Positions 25,917-35,720 of a stretch of DNA of 62,297 nucleotides are shown piece after piece. This DNA is from an uncultured Eubacteriales bacterium (GTDB lineage Bacteria > Bacillota > Clostridia > Oscillospirales > Acutalibacteraceae), in assembly GCA_910577755.1 (NCBI GenBank), contig CAJTNL010000012.1, positions 1-62,297 on the forward strand, written 5' to 3'. Every line of letters begins with the position of its first letter. Within the stretch, counting starts at the first letter, position 1. A program made the position numbers and the translations under genes. Below the pieces are notes generated by a model. The model made no database searches and was not told where the DNA came from. It saw only the letters and a program-made list of their open reading frames with translations.

Positions 25917-26871
25917 CTGGCGGAACCTCCTGTTCTTTAGAATGCTGACTGGCATTTTTAAACTTTTTCGGTTTACCGCCTCTGTTGGCTATATGTTGAA
26001 TATGCTGTTTAAATACAGGCACTGCTAAAGCTAAAGCAACAAAAACAGCAGTAAATAGTTTTAAATCTTGCGTATCCAAGCCTACCTGTAATACCAATGC
26101 AACCACAATACGATAAATTAAACTACCTATGATAACAGATGTCAATTTATATATAAAATTAAATCTGTTTCCAAAAATCACTTCACCTATAATAACAGAT
26201 GCCAAACCGACAACAATCATACCAGTACCGTTATTCACACTAGCATTTTGTTGATACTGCGTTACTAAAGCGCCAGACAGTGCAACCAAGCCATTACTGA
26301 ACAGCAATGCTATAATTTTCATCCAGCTGGTATTAACCCCTAATGCACGAATCATATCCTGATTATTACCTGTTGCACGAATAGCGCTTCCTAATTCTGT
26401 TCCAAAAAACCAGTACATAAATACAATTACAATTACTGCAAAAACTAGACCTATAATAATAACTAATAAATCTGTTTGAATAGGAAGCCATTTTTGTATG
26501 ATTTTAAATATAGTATTTGATTGACCGAGAGGTACATTGGCTTTTCCTGACATAATTCGAATATTGATAGAATATAACGCCAGCATTGTTAAAATACCCG
26601 ACAGAATCGGCGGGATTTTAAAAATTGTATTAAAAAAACCTGTAACCATACCGGCCGCCATACCTGCAATTGTTGCAATTAATAAGCTGGTAAAGGGATC
26701 TAATCCTACTGTAATTAACACTGCGCTTACACAACCGCCAAGGGCAAAACTACCATCTACTGTAAGATCAGCAAAATCCAAAAGTTTATATGTAATATAA
26801 ACACCAAGGGTCATAATCGCATATAATAATCCCTGCGCTACGGCACCCTCCAGTGCTAATAATGTTGCCAT
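25900..26871 (-). CDS. TrpXYZ-type ABC importer, permease
   Basis: 323 residues with about eight hydrophobic segments; branched-chain-amino-acid-type permease domain (BPD_transp_2). Hallmarks: LLDFADLTVDGSFALGG near the N-terminus, RATGNNQDMIRALGVNT in the middle and VSVNNGTGMIVVGLASVIIGE-like block (here ASVNNGTGMIVVGL) later. A hydrophilic C-terminal tail (Lys, Gln rich) is cytoplasmic. Same operon as the binding protein and ATPase. In streptococci such a system was linked with tryptophan uptake; the substrate here is unknown. Confidence 0.92.
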   Translation of the reverse strand: MATLLALEGAVAQGLLYAIMTLGVYITYKLLDFADLTVDGSFALGGCVSAVLITVGLDPFTSLLIATIAGMAAGMVTGFFNTIFKIPPILSGILTMLALYSINIRIMSGKANVPLGQSNTIFKIIQKWLPIQTDLLVIIIGLVFAVIVIVFMYWFFGTELGSAIRATGNNQDMIRALGVNTSWMKIIALLFSNGLVALSGALVTQYQQNASVNNGTGMIVVGLASVIIGEVIFGNRFNFIYKLTSVIIGSLIYRIVVALVLQVGLDTQDLKLFTAVFVALALAVPVFKQHIQHIANRGGKPKKFKNASQHSKEQEVPPDDTAQ

Positions 26872-26905
26872 AGTTACCTCCCGAATATGTAAAATAAATT
26901 TAAAT

Positions 26906-27928
26906 TTATTTTACATCACTAGCTTTTTCTGCTATTTGAGCAGGAATTTGAACACCAATTTTTTCTGCTACATCAAAATTAATGTACAATTTATTTTCCG
27001 ACAGATACTCAATTGGCATTGTTGCAGGATTTTCGCCGTCCTGAAGAATTCTTACAGCTTGTTTTGCCGTCAATTTACCAAGCTCATAGTAGTCTACACT
27101 ATAAGTTGCAAGACCACCCAATTTTACACTATTGTCTTCACCTACAAAAAATGGAATCTTATTAGCTGTTGCGATTTGAGAAATCAGCGGAATATTAGCT
27201 GCAATTACATTATCAGTCGGACTATAAATTGCATCTACCTGACCTACCAGAGATTGTACCACTGCTTGTATATCATTTGAATCCGATACTGTTTTTTCAA
27301 CGGTTTCAAAACGATATTTTTCAGCTTCCTCTTTTGCTATATCTATTTGATATTTTGAATTAGATTCGCCAGAACAATACAGAAAAGCAACTTTTTTCGC
27401 ATTTGGACAAAGCTGTGCCAATAATTCCATTTGTTCTTTTACCGGAGTAAGGTCAGAAGTCCCGGTTACGTTTCCACCTGGAGCATTATTACTTTGTACC
27501 AGTTTAGAGTCTTCCGGATTGGTGACTGCCGTTACCAAAATCGGTGTGGTTTTTGTTTTGCTTTCCATAGCCTGTGCTGCCGGAGTTGCAATGGCCAATA
27601 TCAAATCTTTATTGTCATTTGCAAATTGACCAGCAATGGTATTACAGTTTGCAATATCTCCCTGTGCATTTTTGTAATCAATTTTAATATTTTTTCCGTC
27701 AATATATCCTGCCTCTGCCAAACCATCAATAAAACCTTCCCTTGACAAATCCAAAGAATCGTGCTCGACTAACTGCAAAATACCAATATTTTTTACTTGT
27801 GTTGCAGAAATATTTCCCTCACCGTTTGTTCCGTTAGAGTCTGCATTGCCGCACGCCGTCATAACAACAGCAGTTAGCATAGCTACCAGCGCTACTACTG
27901 AAAGCTTTTTCATTCTAAACAATTTCAC
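26906..27928 (-). CDS. ABC importer substrate-binding lipoprotein (ABC_sub_bind family)
   Basis: 340 residues. Signal peptide with lipobox VMTAC, so the protein is a membrane-anchored lipoprotein. The mature domain is of the ABC_sub_bind (TrpX-like) family: VKNIGILQLVEHDSLD, GFIDGL, NAQGDIANCNTIA, TPILVTAVTNPEDSKLV, VTGTSDLTPV and PFFVGEDNSVKLGGLATYSVDYYELG. The GTG at 27928 with GGAGGG seven nt upstream is preferred to a TTG five codons earlier. First gene of a three-gene operon. Confidence 0.94.
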   Translation of the reverse strand: MKLFRMKKLSVVALVAMLTAVVMTACGNADSNGTNGEGNISATQVKNIGILQLVEHDSLDLSREGFIDGLAEAGYIDGKNIKIDYKNAQGDIANCNTIAGQFANDNKDLILAIATPAAQAMESKTKTTPILVTAVTNPEDSKLVQSNNAPGGNVTGTSDLTPVKEQMELLAQLCPNAKKVAFLYCSGESNSKYQIDIAKEEAEKYRFETVEKTVSDSNDIQAVVQSLVGQVDAIYSPTDNVIAANIPLISQIATANKIPFFVGEDNSVKLGGLATYSVDYYELGKLTAKQAVRILQDGENPATMPIEYLSENKLYINFDVAEKIGVQIPAQIAEKASDVK

Positions 27929-27956
27929 GTTGTTTCCCTCCAAATCAATTTATTAC

Positions 27957-28002
27957 TTTATCACAGTAAAATCTTTTATACATAAAATTTTACTGTGATA
28001 AA
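27957..28002 (-). promoter_or_regulatory. 16-bp inverted repeat at the start of the TrpXYZ-type transcript
   Basis: TTTATCACAGTAAAAT (27957-27972) and ATTTTACTGTGATAAA (27987-28002) are perfect inverted copies with a 14-nt spacer. The repeat begins about five bases after the predicted transcription start, so it could be an operator or a leader hairpin. No U-tract follows. Confidence 0.6.
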
Positions 28003-28013
28003 ATTTCAGTATC

Positions 28014-28042
28014 ATTGTACATGATTTTTAAAATAAGTTCAA
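28014..28042 (-). promoter_or_regulatory. Promoter of the TrpXYZ-type operon
   Basis: Minus strand TTGAAC (28042-28037), 17-nt spacer, TACAAT (28019-28014). Confidence 0.7.
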
Positions 28043-28115
28043 TATTAAAATGACATTCTTATAAATTCTATCACATTGTTTGCAAAATTATATGATATTT
28101 TGACAAAATAAAAGA

Positions 28116-28151
28116 AAAAACTGCAAATGGCTCAAAAACATCTGCAGTTTT
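28116..28151 (-). terminator. Terminator of pcrA
   Basis: AAAAACTGCA (28116-28125) pairs with TGCAGTTTTT (28142-28151), with ATG/CAT continuing the stem after one mismatch. On the minus strand a run of U follows. It lies 14 nt after the pcrA stop. Confidence 0.75.
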
Positions 28152-28164
28152 TACCTATTTTTAC

Positions 28165-30558
28165 TTAAGATAACTTTTTGAGGCGAGCAAAATTCTCCAT
28201 AATTTTTTTATTACCAACTTGTTCAAATACAATTTCTAATAAAGTATCATTGCCCATTGGAGTTGCCGAAATAATTTCACCTTGACCAAATGTCAGATGT
28301 TTAATTCTATCTCCAACCTTCAAGTTGGAACCGACAGGTTTTGCTTTCGCCATGCTAACCGGACCGAAATGACGGGCGGCATTAATTGTAGCTTCTCTTG
28401 TCTCATTGGCAGAGGTGGGTAAGCTTGTACCGGGAGTTGGCTTTACCCACGAACGTGAGCGAGATCGTTGTACCAGATCCTGCGGAATTTCAGACAAGAA
28501 ACGGGATGCTTTATTTCTAGTAGTAGAACCAAAAATCATACGGCTTTCTGCATTCAATAATGCAATTTCTTGTCTGGCACGGGTAAGGGCGACATATGCC
28601 AAACGACGTTCTTCTTCTATTTCCTCAGGATTATAAATAGATTGCATACCAGGAAAAATACCCTCTTCAAAACCTGGCAAAAATACTACAGGAAACTCCA
28701 GACCTTTTGCGGCATGCATCGTCATCATAACTACGGAATCAGCAGTTGCATCATAATTATCAATATCCGTCATGAGTGAAACCTCTTCTAAAAATCCTGC
28801 CAGACTGGCATCCTCGTGATTTTCATCCTCATACTGAATGATATTGGAAGCCAGCTCTCGAATATTATCAATACGATCCTGTACGTCATCGTTCTCATGT
28901 TTTAAATAAGATATGTAAGCGGTTTTATCTAAAATAAGTTCGTATAATTCTATTAAAGAGATTTCTTTATTTTGTGATGCTTCAATTAATTCTAAAATAA
29001 TTTGTGCAAAGCTAAGCAGTTTTGGTGATGTACGTTTTAATGCTTCAAACTCGTCAGCACGACGGATAATTTCAAACAAAGGCTCACCAAAAGCCTCTGC
29101 AATTTCAGTGGCTATGCCGAGCGTTTTGTCTCCAATAGAGCGTTTGGGCTGATTGATAATACGTCTCAACCGAATCTCATCAGCAGGATTATTAATTACC
29201 TGCAAATATGCCATCATATCTTTAATTTCTTTACGTTCATAAAAACGGTGACCACCTATCATTCGATACGGAATTCCGGATTTTACAAATAATTTTTCAA
29301 TAATATTTGACTGAGTATTCATACGGTATAATATGGCGTAATCGGAAAAACTTCTGCCACCCGAAACTTCTTCTAAAATACGTTTTGCCATATATTCTGC
29401 TTCCTCCTGTTCCGTACAGGACGTATGTATGCATACTTTTTTACCTTCTTCATTATCAGTCCATAAAGTTTTGCCTTTACGTTCTAAATTATTGGAAATT
29501 ACTGCATTTGCTGCGTGCAATATAGTTTTAGTAGAACGATAGTTTTGCTCTAAACGGATGATTTTTGCATTGGGATATGAATGCTCAAAATTCATAATAT
29601 TTTGAATAGTTGCACCTCGAAACTTATAAATACTCTGATCATCATCACCTACTACGCAAAGATTGCCACTGTAATTTGCTAATAAGTCAATTAATACATA
29701 TTGCGCATGATTTGTATCCTGATATTCATCCACCATAAAATAACGAAACTTATGATGATAATATTCCAATACATCAGGATACTGCTGCAATAATTGAATT
29801 GTTTTACAAATCAAATCATCAAAATCCATTGCATCTGACGATTGCAGGCGTTCCTGATATAATTTATAGGCTTTGCCGATTGTTGTTTTCCGCATATCAC
29901 TTCCAGCACTGCGTAAATATTCATCTGCATCAATTAACTGATCTTTCGCTCTTGAAATTTCGGCCAAAATTGCTTTTACAGGCAAAATTTTCTCCTCAAT
30001 ATTCAGCGCTTTTCCACAATCTTTCATCAAACGGCGGGAATCATCAGTATCATAAATAGTAAAGCGGTTAGTATACCCTAAACGATTACCGTCTCTGCGT
30101 AAAATACGTGCACAGGTGGAATGAAAAGTTGAGGCCCAAATATCATTGCCCCGTTCACCTAACATGCTGACCAATCTGTTTTTTAATTCTGCAGCTGCTT
30201 TATTGGTAAAAGTAATTGCTAAAATCTGCCATGGCGCACACGACTCTACCTCCAATTTTTGCAAAACATCTTTATCCAGGGGTGTATTATCTGCAAGAAA
30301 CTTTTCCATTGCAATTAAGTCTTGCTGATTAACAGAATCAGACACTTGTTGACTGTGATAAGCATTACCGAATTGAATCATATTTGCAATTCTATTTACC
30401 AAAACGGTTGTTTTTCCGCTACCAGCGCCTGCCAAAATTAACAAGGGACCATTTATTTGAAAAACGGCATTACGTTGTACTTGGTTCATCCGAAAAAACG
30501 TTTTTTCCATAACCTGTTTTCTTAAAGACAAACATGTTTGCTTTATTTGATTATTCAT
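28165..30558 (-). CDS. pcrA: ATP-dependent DNA helicase PcrA (UvrD family)
   Basis: Superfamily 1 3'-5' helicase for repair and for clearing stalled polymerase. About 797 residues. Motif I AGAGSGKTT, Ia ITFTNKAAAEL, II VDEYQDTNHAQY, III GDDDQSIYKFRGA, IV EQNYRSTKTI, V MMTMHAAKGLEFPVVF and VI RRLAYVALTRAR are seen. About 40 extra residues lie between motifs I and Ia (QFGNAYHSQQVSDSV region), a feature I associate with Oscillospirales PcrA. The C-terminus has the Tudor-like RNA-polymerase-binding domain (GDRIKHLTFGQGEII). The ATG at 30558 has GGCGGTGA before it; an ATG 13 codons earlier has no ribosome site and sits only a few nt after the likely transcription start. Confidence 0.96.
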   Translation of the reverse strand: MNNQIKQTCLSLRKQVMEKTFFRMNQVQRNAVFQINGPLLILAGAGSGKTTVLVNRIANMIQFGNAYHSQQVSDSVNQQDLIAMEKFLADNTPLDKDVLQKLEVESCAPWQILAITFTNKAAAELKNRLVSMLGERGNDIWASTFHSTCARILRRDGNRLGYTNRFTIYDTDDSRRLMKDCGKALNIEEKILPVKAILAEISRAKDQLIDADEYLRSAGSDMRKTTIGKAYKLYQERLQSSDAMDFDDLICKTIQLLQQYPDVLEYYHHKFRYFMVDEYQDTNHAQYVLIDLLANYSGNLCVVGDDDQSIYKFRGATIQNIMNFEHSYPNAKIIRLEQNYRSTKTILHAANAVISNNLERKGKTLWTDNEEGKKVCIHTSCTEQEEAEYMAKRILEEVSGGRSFSDYAILYRMNTQSNIIEKLFVKSGIPYRMIGGHRFYERKEIKDMMAYLQVINNPADEIRLRRIINQPKRSIGDKTLGIATEIAEAFGEPLFEIIRRADEFEALKRTSPKLLSFAQIILELIEASQNKEISLIELYELILDKTAYISYLKHENDDVQDRIDNIRELASNIIQYEDENHEDASLAGFLEEVSLMTDIDNYDATADSVVMMTMHAAKGLEFPVVFLPGFEEGIFPGMQSIYNPEEIEEERRLAYVALTRARQEIALLNAESRMIFGSTTRNKASRFLSEIPQDLVQRSRSRSWVKPTPGTSLPTSANETREATINAARHFGPVSMAKAKPVGSNLKVGDRIKHLTFGQGEIISATPMGNDTLLEIVFEQVGNKKIMENFARLKKLS

Positions 30559-30610
30559 AGGGTCACCGCCACAAAAATTAAAATTATAAAAAATCATATT
30601 TTATTTATAT

Positions 30611-30639
30611 ATTATACATCGTTTTAATCATAATAGCAA
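30611..30639 (-). promoter_or_regulatory. Promoter of pcrA
   Basis: Minus strand TTGCTA (30639-30634), 17-nt spacer, consensus TATAAT (30616-30611), about 50 nt before the chosen start. Confidence 0.7.
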
Positions 30640-31092
30640 ATTAAATTGTTTTTTGCGAGAATATCCCCGCTATAGTAAATGATTGTGCATCAATGCAACT
30701 TTTTGTATAATAGATTACAAATGAACTAAAAGTAATAACAGCAAAATACTTTATAAAGCTCCAATTCTTATCTTTTAACTAAAAATATATAACGTGTTAT
30801 TATCCAGTATAAATACCGCCCATGTGAAAGCAATGTTATTGAAAATCTTGCTATATTTACGGTAATTTGCATGGAGAATCGAGCAGAGGTCATTACAGGG
30901 TATTCCACATCATTGAATACATTGTCGTTTACAATTATAACAGCACTATGTCGTAGTTTTCACATTATTAAGGTTTCCGTGTATGAAAATACTTAGTTAT
31001 ATCATATAAACAGCAGTATACAATAAAGCAAACACCAAATGTACGGTCACTGTAAAAGTGGAAACAAAAAATTTAAAATAAAGAAAGATAAA
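30640..31092. other. Intergenic stretch of about 450 bp without a clear gene
   Basis: Between the end of gerC and the pcrA promoter. No frame with a ribosome binding site, no strong terminator hairpin and no RNA gene was recognised. A 41-codon frame at 30871-30996 (plus strand) lacks a ribosome binding site. Confidence 0.5.
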
Positions 31093-32217
31093 CTAAAACG
31101 CTGCTGCAGCTTCTCGCTGCACATGCTCAAGCGATGATTCAACATTAACCGTATACTGCATTTTTACCATATCTTGTCCCCACGTATCTTTATGCGCTTT
31201 CCAATATGCTGTTTGCTGTTGCTGTAAAGTAGATCCAAAATAAAAAATATCTACCTGATCTCGTATAACCGCTTGATCAACTGCAAGTTGAATTTGTGTT
31301 TTTAATTTTTGATTTAATGCATTTTCAAACTGTTGATGTGTTGTCTCTGAAATCGTTTTTTCAATGTCACGACTAATTTCAGAAATATATCCGTCACAAG
31401 TTACATCAATTTGAAAATGAGGAATCCCATCTATAATTTGAGCAGTTACTTTTTTATTAGTTTTTTTGATCTTTAAACCAATCGTACCTATATTAGGGAT
31501 ATCCAGCACCAAAGAACCGCTCTGTAACGAATGAGCCGCTGCTAAATAACCTTTTGTTTGCTCACGGTCAAAATATCCAATCAAGTGATTATCACGAAAA
31601 TACGCAATATCTCCCAACTGAATATTTTCGTTATGACTGCTTTTTAACTCCGGCACTGCAAAAGCATGGCACTCCGATGCCATTTGGTTTGTAATATTCA
31701 AAATAGTTGAGTTTGTAAATGTATTTGCTGAGTCGCCCGCCTCGGCATAAGATTTTGCTTGTATTGCAAGTAAATACGAATCGCTATTTTTAATACGGAA
31801 TAACGCCTCCGCTCTCTCATGCGCAACAAATAATTGAACAGTTGGGCGTATTTCATAGTGGTGACTGAAAAAATCAAACACATCAGTAAATCCATTTTCG
31901 GCGCAGTCCTTACCGAACACTACCATCGCATTATGAGCGTAAGTTGGAATACGCCCTGTCTGCAATGTAAGATTCTGTAAAGCCTCAAATACGGTTTGTC
32001 CTTGTGTCTGTATCAAATCTGTCGTAACATCTTCTGCACCGGCATGCAGATAGTGAACAGAAAGCAAATAACCATTTTCAGCGGTATCTACTCCTATCCC
32101 CTGTACAATGATTTTTTTGTTAATATCGTTACCAAAGGAACACGCCGTTATAGATACTAATATACCAACTGCCACTAAACATACCCATAAACCCTTAATC
32201 CACCCCATAACTTTCAT
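31093..32217 (-). CDS. gerC: Spore germinant receptor lipoprotein, Ger(x)C family
   Basis: C subunit of a GerA-type germinant receptor, on the outer face of the spore inner membrane. 374 residues with a lipoprotein signal (hydrophobic segment and SITACS lipobox at about residue 26). Family features: IIVQGIGVDTAENGYLLSV, RIPTYAHNAMVVFGKDCAENG, ILNITNQMAS and the C-terminal domain with FYFGSTLQQQQTAYWKAHKD. GGAGG precedes the ATG. It overlaps the end of gerB by 23 nt and is the last gene of gerA-gerB-gerC. Confidence 0.93.
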   Translation of the reverse strand: MKVMGWIKGLWVCLVAVGILVSITACSFGNDINKKIIVQGIGVDTAENGYLLSVHYLHAGAEDVTTDLIQTQGQTVFEALQNLTLQTGRIPTYAHNAMVVFGKDCAENGFTDVFDFFSHHYEIRPTVQLFVAHERAEALFRIKNSDSYLLAIQAKSYAEAGDSANTFTNSTILNITNQMASECHAFAVPELKSSHNENIQLGDIAYFRDNHLIGYFDREQTKGYLAAAHSLQSGSLVLDIPNIGTIGLKIKKTNKKVTAQIIDGIPHFQIDVTCDGYISEISRDIEKTISETTHQQFENALNQKLKTQIQLAVDQAVIRDQVDIFYFGSTLQQQQTAYWKAHKDTWGQDMVKMQYTVNVESSLEHVQREAAAAF

Positions 32218-33328
32218 GTTTTACCTCCAGAGTTGTCGCCGCACGGCGGATAGTCCGATTTTTACATTTGACAGTATCAATCAACAGCAAAACAAACGGA
32301 ATAATAAACGCTGCAAACAAAGTAAGAGGAGCCATCAAATATACATGAAAGAACAAACGCTGTAATACTGCAGATTTTGTAATTATAATTGACACAATAC
32401 CTACGATAATTGCACCGAGTATAATAAATAAACCACCCCATTTGATACGAAAGATACGTTGCATACACATACCAAACAAATACAAATCTACCGATACCTT
32501 AATCAATGCACCCATTAGCCAAACAACTAATAAAATTGAATCCAATCGTTGTAAAGATCCCACTCCTGCCATAGAAGCCAATGTGTATACAGGAAACAAC
32601 TGTGTTTGAATTGCATTGCCTAGTACGCCTACTATAATTACCAACATGATACTCATAAGCAGATAAGTTACTATATTCCAAATAGTAAAACCTATTTTTT
32701 TATTTCCATTTGCCATTGGTAATAAAATTGCTAATGTAGCAATTCCCGTGCTTCTTCCAAAAAACAGTATAGTGCCTTGTATCGTTTGATGCCAGCCGTC
32801 ATATAAAATAGGTTTAAAATTTTCTGTTCTTATTTGAGGAGTAACTGTGATGAAAATGAATAATAATCCGATCAATACCATGACTAGAATAAATGCAGCA
32901 GTTCGTGAAATTGATTCTAGTCCTTTCCATGCTGTATAAATAGCCACTGCCAGTACAGCGGTTATAATTGCCCATGAAGATACCTCGGGATTAACCATGT
33001 TGGAATTAAATACTTGAAAAGCTGACAAATAATAGCAATTTACAATTAAAAAATATAAACCATAAAAAAATGTAATAGCTGTTCCGAACCATCCTGTTAA
33101 ATAGTCACCATAATCCAAAATATTCATAGTAGGTTTCCTGCGATATAATAAACCCAACGGAATTACGACAATGAAGTTTAAGACTAATAAAACAGAACAT
33201 GAAATCACTTGATCTAGCAAATCACTGCCGCCTAACCATATACTATTTGTAGAAACCATAAGAATTAAGCTGTTAACCGTTAAAAGTCCGAATAATTGAC
33301 CGGAACTAATCATACATTTCCTGCTCAA
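32195..33328 (-). CDS. gerB: Spore germinant receptor permease-like subunit, GerB family
   Basis: B subunit of a GerA-type receptor: an APC-superfamily integral membrane protein with about ten membrane segments in 377 residues. Typical features are the start ISSGQLFGLLTVNSL, DYLTGWFGTAITFFYGLYF, FKPILYDGW and the C-terminal segments. GerB is thought to bind the germinant. Start chosen as TTG with GAGG seven nt upstream; an ATG five codons later is an alternative. The gene begins 9 nt after the gerA stop. Confidence 0.93.
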   Translation of the reverse strand: MSRKCMISSGQLFGLLTVNSLILMVSTNSIWLGGSDLLDQVISCSVLLVLNFIVVIPLGLLYRRKPTMNILDYGDYLTGWFGTAITFFYGLYFLIVNCYYLSAFQVFNSNMVNPEVSSWAIITAVLAVAIYTAWKGLESISRTAAFILVMVLIGLLFIFITVTPQIRTENFKPILYDGWHQTIQGTILFFGRSTGIATLAILLPMANGNKKIGFTIWNIVTYLLMSIMLVIIVGVLGNAIQTQLFPVYTLASMAGVGSLQRLDSILLVVWLMGALIKVSVDLYLFGMCMQRIFRIKWGGLFIILGAIIVGIVSIIITKSAVLQRLFFHVYLMAPLTLFAAFIIPFVLLLIDTVKCKNRTIRRAATTLEVKHESYGVD

Positions 33329-33337
33329 AAAATTACC

Positions 33338-34828
33338 TCATTTCTCATCTACATTGGATCCTGGCATATCCTGCACTTTCTCTACATCTTTACCAAGTAC
33401 TTTCCAGCTAGCACGAATGACCACGTCACGCATACTTTTCAAATTGAATGGTGACAATGGCGCCGAAAAGGGAATTTGATACACACTCTCTGAGCAAATA
33501 TTCACCAAAATTGCACAAAATCCCAATATTATACCCCAAAAACCTATAGTTCCACCGATAATAATAAATACAAATCGTAAAACGGCTGTTTGCTCATAAA
33601 GACTTGGAGCTACATAAGAGGAAATTGCCGTCAAGGCAATGATCATTAAAGTAGGCGCACCTATCAAACCGGACTTCACGGCTGCATCACCAATCACAAG
33701 ACCACCTACAATACTAACTGCATGCCCTAATGGTTTTGGTACTCTGAGCCCCGCTTCCCGCATAATTTCGTACATAATATGAATTAAAATACACTCTACC
33801 ATAAGAGAAAATGGTGTTTCCGCCTGTGCCTGCAATACTTTTGTCAGCAAAACCTGAGGTAAAAATTCTGGATGAAAAGTTCCGCTTGCTACATAAAATC
33901 CGGGTAAAAATATTGAGAGAAAAAATGCAAATACTTTTAACCAGCGAGTAAACGTCGCAAAGAACGGACGTATCGCATAATCATCAAAAGTTTGAAAATT
34001 TTCAATAAACAAATGTGGAACAATCAAAACATTAGGAGTACCGTCTACTATAATGGCAATTCTTCCCTCACTTATTTTTCCGCATACTGTATCGGGTCGT
34101 TCCGATACTCCTACTCCGTTAAATAATCCTCGTCGTTCAATAAACGGTGCAATATATCCGGAGGCCATGACTATTTCTAAATTAATTTTACTAATGTTAT
34201 TCTTAAGCTTCTTTAAAACCTGCGGTGATACTTTATCTCTTAAATAACAAAGACATATATCTGTTTTACTTTCTGATTGAATTTGCATCCGTTCAAATTT
34301 CAGCTTAGGTGTTTTCATCCGACGGCGAATCATAGAAATATTAATAGTATAGGGTTCTACAAAGCTTTCCCGTGAACCACGCTGTACTACTTCATTAATT
34401 GGTTCGCTGATACTTCTGTAAGCATAGCTTTGAACCCCAATTGAAAGCATAAAGCTGCATCCTTCTATTGCAAACATAGCAAATCCGCTCATTAGTTTAT
34501 TAAATAAGGAATCAAATTCAACTAATTGTTCTTGATCCACTGTAGTCAGTATATTATCGCGAATTTGCTTCATCTTTTCCATATCTTTTAAATTTTTCAA
34601 ATTGGCTTTGCGAATGGGATTTAATATACTTTGGGCTATCGTTTGTTTATCTACCAGATTATCTATGGTTATTAAAGCAGCATTTGTTCCCTCAATATTA
34701 AACTGCCTTATAACCAAGTCCATACTGCCGTCAAATTGCTTACGAATATAGATTATATTTTCTAGTAGAGAGGTGGAAATTTGTTTCGGTATATCATCTT
34801 TTTGAGCTTGTTGTCCTTGTTTATCCAA
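33338..34828 (-). CDS. gerA: Spore germinant receptor subunit, GerA family
   Basis: A subunit of a GerA-type receptor, 496 residues: a soluble N-terminal domain, then about five membrane segments from residue 300 on, with a cytoplasmic tail. Family marks are FDGSMDLVIRQF, RGSRESFVEPYTINISMIRRR, GRIAIIVDGTPNVLIVPHLF, LPGFYVASGTFHPE and RVPKPLGHAVSIVGGLVIGDAAV (split here). The start is TTG with GGAGG upstream. First gene of the receptor operon; such operons are transcribed in the forespore. It shows that the organism sporulates. Confidence 0.95.
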   Translation of the reverse strand: MDKQGQQAQKDDIPKQISTSLLENIIYIRKQFDGSMDLVIRQFNIEGTNAALITIDNLVDKQTIAQSILNPIRKANLKNLKDMEKMKQIRDNILTTVDQEQLVEFDSLFNKLMSGFAMFAIEGCSFMLSIGVQSYAYRSISEPINEVVQRGSRESFVEPYTINISMIRRRMKTPKLKFERMQIQSESKTDICLCYLRDKVSPQVLKKLKNNISKINLEIVMASGYIAPFIERRGLFNGVGVSERPDTVCGKISEGRIAIIVDGTPNVLIVPHLFIENFQTFDDYAIRPFFATFTRWLKVFAFFLSIFLPGFYVASGTFHPEFLPQVLLTKVLQAQAETPFSLMVECILIHIMYEIMREAGLRVPKPLGHAVSIVGGLVIGDAAVKSGLIGAPTLMIIALTAISSYVAPSLYEQTAVLRFVFIIIGGTIGFWGIILGFCAILVNICSESVYQIPFSAPLSPFNLKSMRDVVIRASWKVLGKDVEKVQDMPGSNVDEK

Positions 34829-34866
34829 CCGAATTCCTCCAATCTTTTATATTACTGTTTACATAA

Positions 34867-34896
34867 TACTTTTCACCGAAACAATATTATTTATTC
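34867..34896 (-). promoter_or_regulatory. Possible forespore (SigG-like) promoter of gerA
   Basis: Minus strand GAATA (34896-34892), 18-nt spacer, AAAAGTA (34873-34867). The spacing and -35 fit SigG promoters; the -10 matches only partly. Given only as a candidate. Confidence 0.3.
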
Positions 34897-35036
34897 AAAA
34901 TTTTGTAAGTATAACCACAAACTCTCTAAATTCATTCACTTTTTTGCAATTAATTTAAATCTTTGTAATAAAAAGCGTATATAAAATTCCAAAACTAGCC
35001 ATACTGTAAATGAAAATACAATTCAGGTGGTATGCC

Positions 35037-35720
35037 ATGATTATTTCAATTATTCGGGCTGCATTGCTATATACCATGATTATACTTGCCATACGGATTA
35101 TGGGAAAACGTCAAATCAGCGAACTGCAAACCTCGGAGTTAGTTGTAACGCTGTTAATTTCTGATATTGCAGCAATCCCTATGCAAGATTCCGCCCAGCC
35201 CTTAGTAAGCGGAATTGTCCCGATTGCTGTATTGGTTATGGCAGAAATTGTAATTTCTGCTTTAATGCTCAAACACTCGGGTTTTAGAAAATTAGTTTGC
35301 GGCAGTCCAATTATTTTAATTAACGACGGTAAAGTAGATCAGCGGCAAATGCGTAGATTACGGATGACAATAGAGGATCTGTTTGAGCAACTGCGCCAAA
35401 AAGACGTATTTTCTATTCATGATGTAGCCTATGCAATTATGGAAACTAATGGTAAAATTAGTGTGATTAAAAGACCGGAAAAAGAAACAATATCTGCTGA
35501 TACGCTAAAGTTGGAGGTACCTGACAATGGTTTGGAAACAGTTGTTATCAGCGACGGTGAGCTATCCGATTTTTCGCTGAAAATTTGTGAAAAAGATGCT
35601 GATTGGGTATATAACATATTGCAAAAGGAAAGTTATGACATAAAAGATATATTTATCATGACTGCCAACCGTAGCGGAGAATATCGAATTATTAAAAAAA
35701 ATAAAGGGGCATCATCATGA
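35037..35720 (+). CDS. DUF421 (YetF-type) membrane protein
   Basis: About 227 residues: three membrane segments in the first 90 residues (IIRAALLYTMIILAIRIMGK, and two more around ELVVTLLISDI and IVPIAVLVMAEIV), then a cytoplasmic DUF421 domain with GKRQISELQTSELV and DGKVDQRQMRRLRMTIEDL. Function of the family is not settled; a role in sporulation or germination is suggested by YetF-like proteins and by the neighbouring receptor genes. The ATG at 35037 has AGGTGG six nt upstream; an ATG nine codons earlier has no site. Divergent from gerA. Confidence 0.9.
   Translation: MIISIIRAALLYTMIILAIRIMGKRQISELQTSELVVTLLISDIAAIPMQDSAQPLVSGIVPIAVLVMAEIVISALMLKHSGFRKLVCGSPIILINDGKVDQRQMRRLRMTIEDLFEQLRQKDVFSIHDVAYAIMETNGKISVIKRPEKETISADTLKLEVPDNGLETVVISDGELSDFSLKICEKDADWVYNILQKESYDIKDIFIMTANRSGEYRIIKKNKGASS

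Noticed and set aside
30871..30996. 41-codon frame starting MENRAEVITGYST
   Set aside because: No ribosome binding site, no recognisable family, and only moderate length for an AT-rich interval.
32277..32681. Alternative frames inside gerB
   Set aside because: They are overlapped in full by a clear GerB family frame on the same strand.
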